Positions 44,690-56,200 of a DNA stretch of 64,000 nucleotides are shown one piece after another. Under the pieces are notes generated by a model. That model had not been told where the DNA came from, searched no databases, and was given only the letters and a program-made list of their open reading frames with translations. Source of the DNA: Leuctra nigra (Eukaryota; Arthropoda; Insecta; Plecoptera; Leuctridae); the NCBI GenBank assembly GCA_934045905.1, contig OW203765.1, forward strand, positions 29,979,997-30,043,996, given 5' to 3'. Both the position numbers and the translations under genes were made by a program. Numbering within the stretch: position 1 is the first letter of the stretch; every line of letters starts with the position of its first letter.

Positions 44690-45240
44690 GGCACCGAGTG
44701 TTCGCCACGAGTGAGAGAAATTAGCAACATTTGTGGGAAGATCGTCAACTGTTTCATTTCTCATTGGCCGTGACCTAGCAACCGATCAGGGGGCTTATTC
44801 TTGAAAAAGTTATCACGTCATAACTCCAAGTTATGATGTCATAAGGAAATTTGTCCTATCTCTCACCATGTTAATATTATGACTTTCTTATGAGTCATTA
44901 CTTATGACGTGATAACTATTTCAAGAATAACCATCCAGATGTCAACAAATGTACTCAAAATATTTCGGAATCAGAACTTAGTCGCGCAAATTAATATTGT
45001 GATCAGATTCAGTGAAATTGTGAACACTTTGTTGTTAATATTTTGTAGGCGAATAAACATTAGATAAACTTGTGTAAATTTTATTAATTGATAATGCGTA
45101 ATATGTGCAGCAACATAACATATAACTGCAGCGACTTGGACGCCTTGCCAAAAGGTAAGCTTCCTTCCCACAGATTAGGTGGCTCTGTCTGTACTTTTGC
45201 AGTGCCATCTGTTGTCTGCCTATAGGCTAAATACATTAAG
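44690..45240 (+). pseudogene. orphan copy of the receptor promoter and 5' exon
   Basis: Matches 20250-20840 and 31680-32240: gccacgagtgagagaaatta, ccgtgacctagcaaccgatc, ctgcagcgac, and the donor AAAAG|GTAAGCTTCC at 45154/45155. No exon 1 or later receptor exon follows up to 50 kb. It is interrupted by a small MITE (44790-44935) that the other two copies lack, and does not have their foldback. Confidence 0.7.
44790..44935. mobile_element. MITE, ~140 bp, in the orphan unit
   Basis: TIRs TATTCTTGAAAAAGTTATCA and TGATAACTATTTCAAGAATA, followed inside by cgtcataa / ttatgacg. The homologous text at 31790 reads straight through (accgatcaaatgtcaacaaa). Confidence 0.8.
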
Positions 45241-48200
45241 AAATTTACCCTACCTACGTTAACATTAATTAGTTTGACACAGTGCTGCATACAGCTATAA
45301 TCCCACTGTTGATGGGACAGATCTGTTGCTATCATAATGCCGAGAAACCGGCATAAAAACTATTGCTGTAATCGAAAACTGAATTTATAAATCAATGTGT
45401 TGTGTTCTTTATTCAAAAAAAATATTATATCTGTCTCATGTTTTCTATTGATAAAGTTTGTGCTAATCATATCCAGAATGTTCTTCGTTTAATTAAAATC
45501 TACGTGCACTCTTTCTAGTTTATACATACAAACTTAATTTTTGCACATTCTCGTATGTAGCGTCAAAATAATAAAAATGATAATTAAAGCTTGCACATCA
45601 CCGTATTACATCATGATCTAGATTAGCACGCAATAATCTCTGCTCCATCTTATCTTCTCTATAATCATCTCTACTCATCAGTTGATTCGTAATAACCCAT
45701 CATTTGCAAGCAGCAGGTGTCTCTACCTCCTGCACATGAGCAGCCTCGCAATCTTGTACCCATTTACTCTCAATCATCGATCGAGTATTCATATTTTTTC
45801 TGATATAATTGAGCTCATGTATTAACTGTGGTTCACGCTTTGGTACATTGATCAATAGATAACAAGATGTTTGGCATGCGTTTAATTGAACTGCAAATTA
45901 CAAATATATACCTACATCTTGAACATGAAATGTGAGTGCTTATTATTTTAGCGTGGCCGACATCCAATACAAACAGATGTAATTTTAACGATTTTGTTTT
46001 ATTAAACTGAAAATATGTATAATCTAAGTACAGTAGAATCTATATTTGGATGTATATTCAAAAGTCCACCTTTGAAAAATATGCCATGCCAATAAGATTT
46101 CAATGTTTATTTTTGACAGATATAAAGCTGTAAAAACATCTATTTACACTTGGAAATGGAGCACATTTATGTAGATTTTATTATTTTTCTCTCGTGGTTT
46201 GGTTATTGCTTAAGCTTAAGCTTAATTAAAAACCAATCTTTCTATATAATTTTCATTTCTGCATCAACCACTGGCCGTATTTTTTTCTATGGACAGCAGT
46301 ATTATGCTGACTTTCAAAAATATGTAAATCTTGTTCCACAATTCTGCTAGTTAAAAAAATAGAGCTTACTGTTTTTCTCAGTCGGTTTGTAACGGCTATA
46401 AATGAACCCCTTCTCCCTTTATTTTCCAACTTTATTTCCCAATCATTGGTGCCTATAAGAGATGCATAATGACATAATTAGTAACGAAGATTAATCTTTC
46501 AATGTCCTCAACTTAATTTTAAAACACCCGTTGGCCACCTTGGAACCTCACATAAAATTGAAGCAAAAAAGTAATCAGGATTTAATTAAGTGTGTTTTGT
46601 TACACCATTAACAATTTAACTTTTCAAAGATGATTTAACTTTCTCGTCAAGACGAACTGGTCCTGACATGCAATGCAGATATCGGACCAGATATTCGGCA
46701 TACTTGGGCGGGTTTGTTTGGCAATGCACCGCGAGGAATATGCAGTTGATGATCTGAAATATGTAGGACTTTGAAGATGAAAGTGGTCCTGACAGGCGTC
46801 CGGTGATTGTTAGTCTACTACATTATTTCAACATGAGAGACAAGTATGTTTTGTTACTCTTTGAGAATGTGCAAATACCTATAATTTTCCATCTTCATTT
46901 CAATATGCAATATGAAATTTAACCCCTATACACCATTGGGACCGGACTTTTCAGCGCCTGAGGTTAAATGCCAAAATACAATCGACAATAAAATGCTGTA
47001 TACACCTCAGAAACGTGGATTTTCTTTGCTCCTCTATTGTTATGGGGTGGAATGAAGGTAGTGCCAGAAAAATTGCAAAAATTAGTGTGGAAAATAGGAA
47101 TTCCAAACAGAAACTAGATTTCTCGTTGCTGCAAATTCCGTGTCGAACGTATACCCTAGCAGATAGCATGATTAAAATTTGCCAAGATATTGTATTCGTC
47201 AAAAAGAGGGGAGAGGGGGTTAAATATCAGTCTGGAAGTAATTCGAACGAAATAGGAAGCGAAATTAAGATTAAAATGTTAACTTTTCTAACAGTTATAA
47301 CGTTATTTAGAACGATTATAACGTTCTAAACGTTATAAAAAATATTAATGTTGTTGATGAAGATTTTATATTTGTAAAAAAATCATACCTTTTAAACATT
47401 AAAATATGACTAGTCTGGAGTGATCATTTTATCATTCTGAATTTTATGTTCGCTACATCATTCTTGACGCCAAAACAAGAACGAAAATATAAATATCATT
47501 CCTATTGAAGCATTCAGAAACGTCCTAAGTAAGTTAATATCATTTATCTAATTACTGTTATTATTTTTAATATTTCTAAGAAATCACACAAATATGCGTT
47601 CATGCGTGTATAACCCTGAACAGTTATAACTTAGTAAACCAATAATCACCAGTAATAAACTAATGAAACCCACAATCGTCACATGTAATTAATAACAGTC
47701 GTGATGATACCAAGGTGTCTTCTTATACCGTGACAGGATATTGATCAACAATGATACAGTTGATCTCGGTAATTAAAAACCATCACGCTATGTGGTTGAT
47801 TACGAGTGTAATGAAATAGCCGGAGTAAAGAAGATGTTTTACACCTGTCAAACTGTGATGTGTGAAGGTTGAATCACTGTTTATTGCGATTGAGTAATAT
47901 CTTTTGGCATTCACACATCACTGCTAACTGCTCCACTTCTGTTTCATGATGCTATGAATTCAAAGACGTGGCTTTTAATTGAGATGGTGAAATTGGAGCG
48001 GAAAGATTCCTATAACTGTCTCAGGGATGATACTGTTGCAATTATATACAATTTTGATGATGTCGATAATTTTTAAGCTTTTTTTAGAAATCTGTTAACA
48101 AGTCTGCATTTTGTAATCGGTAGCATAAAGCATATAGCATCCTATAGCATAATACATAATATTTGTAATTATTCATTAAAAATAAAATCGCCTTAAAATT

Positions 48201-48325
48201 AACATTCTTCCATCTATAGGTGTGGGCTGCTGCTATTTTTAATACACCTGTTGCTTGTTAACTATTTCAATTTGTCCATAGCCTCTAAGTCACAATTTTC
48301 ACGAGAAAAAATTATCTTATTATGG
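45241..48325. other. intergenic, no gene seen
   Basis: AT-rich. Several short open frames (for example 46150-46350, 46951-47202) have neither splice signals nor protein character. No RNA gene or clear repeat. Confidence 0.45.
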
Positions 48326-48466
48326 GCCTCTTTCAATACTCTGCTAACTTTTAAACGGTTGATTTGGACTGTATTGTCATGACCAACCAATTGAAAGACA
48401 TAGTTTTGTACTAACTAACTGTTAACGGCTAATTGAGACTTTATAGCAGAGTATTGAAAGACTGGC
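48326..48466. mobile_element. MITE, ~140 bp
   Basis: TIRs TCTTTCAATACTCTGCTA and TAGCAGAGTATTGAAAGA. The interior is non-coding. Confidence 0.75.
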
Positions 48467-50242
48467 ATTTCTTTACAAAGAACTTGACCACGTGGAATTA
48501 AATCAGCATTAAAGGGCACCATTTAAAAGCTCCTTTGTCAAAAGTCCTACAAACCGCAATAATCTCTGATTATAAAGTGGGATTTTGACAAAAAGTCGAT
48601 TAATTTTAGTCTTTTCCCAAGATGAATGCTGAAAGTGACAGCTGACATAATATTACGCCACCGATTCCCATGAAAACGATCATAATCACCAGAGCAGGCA
48701 AAGTTTAATTGTTGTTTTATAAACAATGACACTTGAGATTATAATCTCTTTAGGTAGGTATGTGATATTTCCGGGCTAAGATTATACCAGTGCTATAAAC
48801 TAGAGCCAATTGTTTATTGTGGGAGAATTCACTTAACACAATTAAATTACAGTGTTAAGTACAAACTGCTCTTAATCTACATTTTATCGTAAGCTGTTAC
48901 GTCGTATGAGAAGTTAATGGATAGGAATTAAAATATTACAAATATTTTAAGTGATATTCTTGTTTTATTTGTTTTGTATTGTTTTGTATTCTATTCTTGT
49001 TTATATAGTTTATTTATATTTATTTTCTTGTTTTTATGATGTAAATAGGTAGGTACGTATGTTTCAGTCAATTGAAACTGTACAAATTGTAATTTGTTTT
49101 TAACAATTGTTATCTTTTATTGAATTACAAATCAAGTGTTACAAATACATGCTGTCTATAACAAGGAGAGGGATAGTAATGGTAGGAATAAAGCATACAA
49201 TTATTTTATTATAAAATGTGTTTATTATAAAAGCAATTGAACTATACATTATCAAAATATAAAATATGATATATCTGTAAAGATTTAAAGCTTATTGGTA
49301 ACTCTCTTTACATCACAATAACATTAATACATTGTTTCTGACCGAAGATAATTCATTTAAATATCTGGTAGATTTGCAATATTATTAATAATATTTTTTG
49401 AATGCTTGATTAGTAGTATACTGGCCACAGTCCGCGTTCATTATACAAAATAAATATAATTTAATATCAATATGGCTAGATAATACAAGTATGGTGATTC
49501 CAACACAGGTGTGTATACATTTCTCAAATGATTACAAACAGCTTTCTTGTGCTATTTTTACGTATTCTGTTCGTTTCTGGAAAAAAATATTTTTTTTGAT
49601 ACATTTTTTGATGAACCACGTGGATTCTGATTCTGTATGAATCACCAAATTTGTATTATTCTGCTTTTTTAAAACTGTACATATCAATTATTATTTAATA
49701 TATTCATGATAGCGAGACAATAAGTTAATCGTTTCCAAACCTAGGCAGACAATCGGCAGTTGCATGGAATTAGTAGAGTTTATTTAGGTATCGTAAGCTT
49801 GGCTACAATTAAAGTTGTTGAATCGAGGTGATTCTTTTAAAATTCTGTTTCCTGTATTATTTCCATTGAATATTAATGATCACTTAATCAATAATATTGA
49901 TAACTGTTAAAAACTACTTTAAATGTTTCTTAAAGCTTGATTACAATGAGCAATTTTAACAATCAAGACCCAAATCAAATCTTTAACTTTGAACTTGACC
50001 AAAATTTATCATGTATAATAAAAATGTCACTTTAAATTCTATTATTTAATTAGCTTTCCTCCTATATTTTGATCTGAAGCCGTGATTCGTAACTTTTCTC
50101 CCTGAAATTCAAGCTTTAAATTCGTACTTTTGTCAAAGATTTATAAAAAAAAATCGCGTTCGCAGTGTAAGTTTTCTACTTGCATAAAAATACTGGTACC
50201 TAAATAAATCCAACCTTCCCCTACTACCCTCCTGGTTGTCAT
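48467..50242. other. intergenic and presumed pro-resilin 3' UTR
   Basis: AT-rich; the right part lies downstream of the minus-strand pro-resilin stop. No other feature. Confidence 0.4.
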
Positions 50243-53200
50243 CTAGTACGGTCCCTGGGGCCCCTGGTTGGCATAGCCTCCTTGGGGCTCCTCGTAGGTG
50301 ATCTTGGGTCGGTATCCCTGAGCATCGGCCTCGTACTCGACGATCTGTTTGCGACCGTCGGGCAGGACGACTTCGTACTTGCCCCATGTGACGTCACCTT
50401 GACGGCTCTCGCGGTGGTTGAACTCGCCTCCTTGGGGGGCGGCCATGACGTCATAGGAGAACTCGTAGTTGGCGGGCTCCTGGAGGACAGAAGGACAGAA
50501 GGACATATAGTTGTATCACATTTAAGTTTGAAAACTTACGGTCTCATCATTTGAAAATTGCTATTGGAATTCATATATAGCTTGCACGAACTTCTATTGT
50601 TTTATATGCAGCAATGCAAAACTATTTAATTTTCCACCTGATGACGGACATTTTGTTGGCACGTTGGCGGGTCATATTTATAACTTTATTGAGGTAAATC
50701 GATGCATTTTTGTAATGTGAGTGATTCCTCTTCGTACTAAAGATTTCTCCGGAGCCTATACAATTCAAAAAATATCGTCAAAAAATATCGTCAAAAAAGC
50801 AGAGAATCACAGCTATTCTGCGTGCCATCAAGATGGTGGCAGGCATACAATGAGATGACATCACGTGCAAACTAAGAATTGTCTACGTGCATTCTATCTT
50901 TTTGACATTTAATCACGATCACAATTTACTGACCGGATTTATAAACATTTGTTTGGACTTTTTTTGGGTGGGGGGGGGGGGGGGGGGGAGGGCATTCTTT
51001 TTAGAGCTCTTGAAATGCTAAGAAAATATTTTTAAAAAAGCACATCATAACTATGTTACAATGAAAATATTTGTCACCCAATAATCACGTAGGAGATGGT
51101 AAAATTATAATTTGTTTGCTGTTCTATGATTAGCTTAAAAACGTGGAAATGATGACATTAAGAAAAATATTCTGTATATATTTAAAAAATTTAACACATA
51201 AATTTGAATTTCTTTTTCATTGCATTTATTCTCTAAAAAAAGTTAAATTATAATTGTATTAGTTCTCATCTCTCAAATTTTACATATTATTCCCCACATT
51301 TTTATTTTTGAATTGCATTCAGCAACATTTTTGTAAGATAATGTCTTTTCACTTGATCCAAAGCCGGGTCCTTCTGTCTAAAAGTTTTAAATCTAAGTGA
51401 GTTACAAAGAACGCGTCATGAGTCAATCCTCCTTCACAATCATCGCTTCATCGCTATTCTCAGAACCGATTTGCATCAACACCTTTCCAAATCGCCAATC
51501 AATGAAGAATCTTTGACCACACAAAAGAACCATCTGGAAGTATAAATCTTATGATCATTATAGCGTAACTAAACGTGTCTGACTTATTATTAAATACACG
51601 TCCGTCTACACGCAGTGCCCAAATATGGAAACAATACAAATTTAAGGCCCTTGAATACGTACAGGACCCTCAAATAATATAATGTTTTTGTTAAGCTTGC
51701 ACGGTATGCCAGTGGAACAAAGTTGGGATTTTTATCTGCTTTTCACTACAAATTAGAACCAAAAATAACAAGAAATTCCTAGATCCGACAAAATGTTTAA
51801 GGAAGTCGCGAATATGACAACAAAAAAAACATAAAATCATAGTAAAATTAGCTTAACCCATTCTAAAATTAAATTAATTTTTTTTTTTAATAATTTTAAT
51901 ATAATCCAATAAATTATTATGAAGGGATATGCAATGGGAAAAAATAAGCCGATCAGGTGCTCAAACAAAGGATCTTTCACTTACGACCGGGAGTTTTCCT
52001 AACTGACCTACCCGGCCTAAAGGACACGTATGTACACTCGCCCAAACATAACTTGAACATTGACCAAATTTGAATGACTGCAGGTCATGTCCCATAACCA
52101 ATCAAAGCTTGTTATTATCATTGAAATGTGAGGTCACCTACTAGAGTGAGACAATGAGATCGCTTAGACTGACTTCTGATGGTGCGATCTTACATTTATC
52201 AGCCTATCAGATTTATTGAACGTTCAAGTTTTGTTTGGCCAAGTGTACCTAGCTTCGGGGCCCTATTTTGTACTATAAAATTCCCGGTTCGGTTAGAATA
52301 CGATTCCGTGCAATGTTAATCCCAGTGGCCCTGAATCGGATTCCAGCAGAATCGGGAATTGTAAGGTTATGGAAAAGGGCCCCTGAGGGTCTGATTTCAT
52401 CTACATTACCCCGACTTCACTGGAATTTTTCCATGAAAGGGGATGTCTTGAAATTTTTGTAAATCAGATTTTTTTGGGATCATTCTGAAATCTATCTTGT
52501 GATTTATCGAATCTATCTTGTACTCAAATTAACCGTGCAATGATTAGTAGTATTAGTAGTAATTAAATTAAATGTACAAACCGCCAATCCATTACAGTCC
52601 GTAGTATATCCCTGACACTCTTAAAGCGCTGACCGCCTATGGGCTGGTCATGTTGGTAAATGAAAAGGCGCAGTGGTTAGAAATATTTAAATTACGTTTA
52701 GCAAAGAGCCACCGGCGCGGGCCGATGTAACGAGCTGTGAAATTGCAACAATGTGGGTGGACTGAGTATAGATTGACCAATGCCAATTAGTGGGCTATTA
52801 GTGTGCGGTTTGATCAGCCTGGGTGATACCTAGCGCATGAGCCCTAAAGGCGTGGTGGGTTCTGACACCTTGTTAGGTCTGTTGTTTTATTGGGAGACTT
52901 ATATGGGGATTCTTTTATTGGGGATATTAAGATTAGCAGAGAGACATGTGATTCATGTTGGAAAAGTAACAAAATGAGATAATGGAATCAAATTAAAAAT
53001 GTATAATTCAAAGTTAAGCATTCTGCGTTTTGACATTTCTTCAAATAGCTTCAATTAAGAATTACATTGGGTTTTCTTTGTCATACAATTTCAAATAAAA
53101 AGCGTTTAGTAATTTCAACAAAAGAATGAGATCGTCTTGTCTTTCTTCTTCATATAGCTAAGTAATTTAAACTTTTTCTAAACTTTATAGCTAAGTAATT

Positions 53201-56200
53201 TTCGCTTTTTCTGAAATAATTTCAATAAAAATAATACATTTGATTTTCTCTTGTCAAACAATAGCTAAAAAATTGATTAAGAATTTCTTTTGCCAAATTA
53301 ATTAAGGAATTAATTGCCAAATGAATTAATTCTGCTTTTCTGTCGTCAATAATTTCAAAACAAGAAAATGATATTGGTTTTTCCTAATCAAATAATTTAA
53401 CTAAGCTAGTTCTGCTCTCTTTCGTTAATTAATTTCAAACTCTGAAATCAATTCATGTTCTCTCTTCAAACAACATCAAACTTGAAGAAGGTGTACATTC
53501 CCTGTTGTGGATTCCCAACACACCCAGACACGTAATACCTAAATCTCTTTCCAAACCATCTCTCATCTGAGTAATTAATGAACTCTCCGACACTTGGGCG
53601 TGTGAAGTCGGCTCAGGTTATCATTTTCCCATCTCATCTGCTCCGAAGTCGTGAAAACTCGCAACTGTCGATCCAGATCCACATTACGACACTCGACGAG
53701 GCGATTTACACACAGACACAATGGAATCGACTAATTCACGATCTCGATCGTTCGTTTGAGATGATTTATGATGTTGAGTTAGCAAAAGTCATGAAGCCGG
53801 TGAAATTACGATTCTACTTTATTATAAGATTTGTACTTGACACGAAAAGTTTGTCTAGACGAATTAGAATTATATAACTAAAGATAATTCACAATTTCGT
53901 GTTTTCCGTAGGCGTTTATACGTAAAATTAAACCATAATTTGTTTTCCTATTCCGCAGGTTCAAAACATTTTTGTGTGAAAATATGATGACATTTCATGA
54001 ATTGGATTGGTGGATTACTGATTGTTTGAAGTCAATAATAAAGTAGAGAAATTAAAGATGTTTTTCTGCACTGCACAACACATACTTCCATATAAGATGT
54101 TTAACCGATGCTGGAGCTAATTGTTACAGTTGCATTTACAGTGATTATTATTTTTCTCCAAAACACACACACACAAGAAAGCCGACAGCCTAATCTCACC
54201 AACTTCATTATATATCGAAATTAATAACTTAACCTTTATCCCCACATCCAAAATCATCTTAAATTGATCAGTCATAAATTGTGTAAATTTTATTATCATA
54301 ATTAAAATTTTGCTAATTTTAGTCAAGTTTCGACTGATAATTAATGTGTTATCTGTTAAATTCAAATGCATTTCAGTAAAATTGTCTGGAATTATTACTA
54401 GCACGTACCGAAAGGTCGTCGTCAGCGGAGTTCTTCCCATAGCTATAACCTCCATTAGCCGGCGCTCCGTACGACGCCGACGGCCTCTGGGGGGCTCCGT
54501 ACATCGCGGAGGGTGCAGACTGACGGGGGGCGTTGTACTGGCTGGATGGGGGCGCCGAGTGGAAGACGGCGGCAGTGTGCGCGGGGGCACCATAGTTGCT
54601 GGCAGGAGCTGGGGCACCGTAGTTGCGAGCGGGAGCGGGGGCACCGTAGTTACGGGACGGGGCAGAGGAGCCATGACGGGAACCAGATCCGTGACGGGAG
54701 CCGGAGCTAGGACGACGGGAAGGAGCGTTGTATTGGCTGGAAGGAGCGCCATATTGGCTGGAAGGAGCGGAATATTGGCTAGATGGAGCGCCATATTGGC
54801 TGGAGGGAGCGCCGTATTGGCTGGATGGAGCTGCGGAGTTGGAGGAGTAGTCCTGGGGAGGGGGAGGGGAGAACTTGTCCTGGTGGGTGGTGGAGTAACC
54901 GGGAGGGAGGTAGTTGTTGACGGGAGGCTCGGGCCTGGCGACAACTAGCGCTCCCATCATCAACACGGTAGCGGCGAGAAGCTGAAATAGAGTGGAAGCC
55001 AAACATTAGAATCGATTTTGTTGTGCAGATGTTTCTTCTGTCAATATATCAATTGCCCCCCTCCGTGTTTATCTCCCTCCCCCAAAAGATGGTAAAATAT
55101 GTCCATACCATAATGATATTTGGAACCGATGGTTTCCTAATTGAAAGTTTTAAAATCAACAACGGTCGCAAAAATCTTGTAATTCTTGAAAATACAAAGA
55201 AAAACTATTTTAGTTAGGCTCACTAACGTATTAAAAAAGGAATATCCATAGAAAAATTACGTAAATCATCAAATGTGTGAACAAGAAAGGCATAAATGAG
55301 AATAAATATTTGCATTTTACTTATTTAAAAAGGGCCCTTGATTATTTCATGTATTTCTACACTAACTGTCGATGAAAAGATTCGAATAATAACGCATACA
55401 CCTCCAAAACAACGCCATGTACGCAACACCCGGCCTATTTCATAACTGATCTCCCTCGACTATTCATCTGAAACCTCCTCGCCTCATAAGAACAACACAG
55501 CCAGTGAAACGACATCGCAGCGAGAAGTTACAGAATCACCCCGCTGAACTTGTGCACTTGTTACGCTGGATGACGTCATCACGTCCAATGAATCAGTCCT
55601 AATGAAGTGTAATTAGCGATCGACATGATCGAGATCTCCGCCGAGTCTATCGTCACGATCAGAGGTCGGTCGTGGTGCATTCATTAGAGACGATCACTCC
55701 CAGGGTGCAGTCGGTGCACTTTAATGATGCACCCAGGCCAGTGCAGTCGGTGCAGGGCATGGTTCAATGAGTGCAATAGTGCAACGGGACGAATTCAATT
55801 AAAGAAAACAAGAGCTGATGAATGGAATGCACGTTAAAATGTTCCGTTTCTTGGATAATTTTATGTCCATTGAAGCAAAAAATCCAACATTTCAATTTTG
55901 AAAACAATTTAAAAAGCGTCGTGCGGATTTTATTTTCACCGCACTGCATTTTGATTTTTTTTGGTCTGGGGCTTAACGTCGCACTGTTCTGCAGCGAAGC
56001 TAATGGCGACGGATGAATGATTATGATGATGATTGGGAGATGATGGTGAAGAGTAGGTAAGGATGTAAGGTGGGAAGGAGGCGGTCGTGGCCTATTAGTA
56101 TAGGGTACCTTCCAGGCATTTGCCTGTCGACTGAGGGAATTACCACGAAAAAAACCCAGTCAGGAAGGACGGCCGCGGGAATCGAACCCGGGCCTCCAGA

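Noticed and set aside
52268..52462. 64-codon frame in pro-resilin intron 2
   Set aside because: No splice sites fitting the neighbours, no family resemblance, surrounding sequence not exon-like.
53578..53877. 99-codon plus-strand frame
   Set aside because: Open but without recognisable motif, start context or splice signals; lies opposite a pro-resilin intron. Left uncalled.
54117..54948. 275- and 212-codon frames overlapping pro-resilin exon 2
   Set aside because: Low-complexity Pro/Ser/Thr or Gly/Arg shadows of the resilin repeats in other frames.
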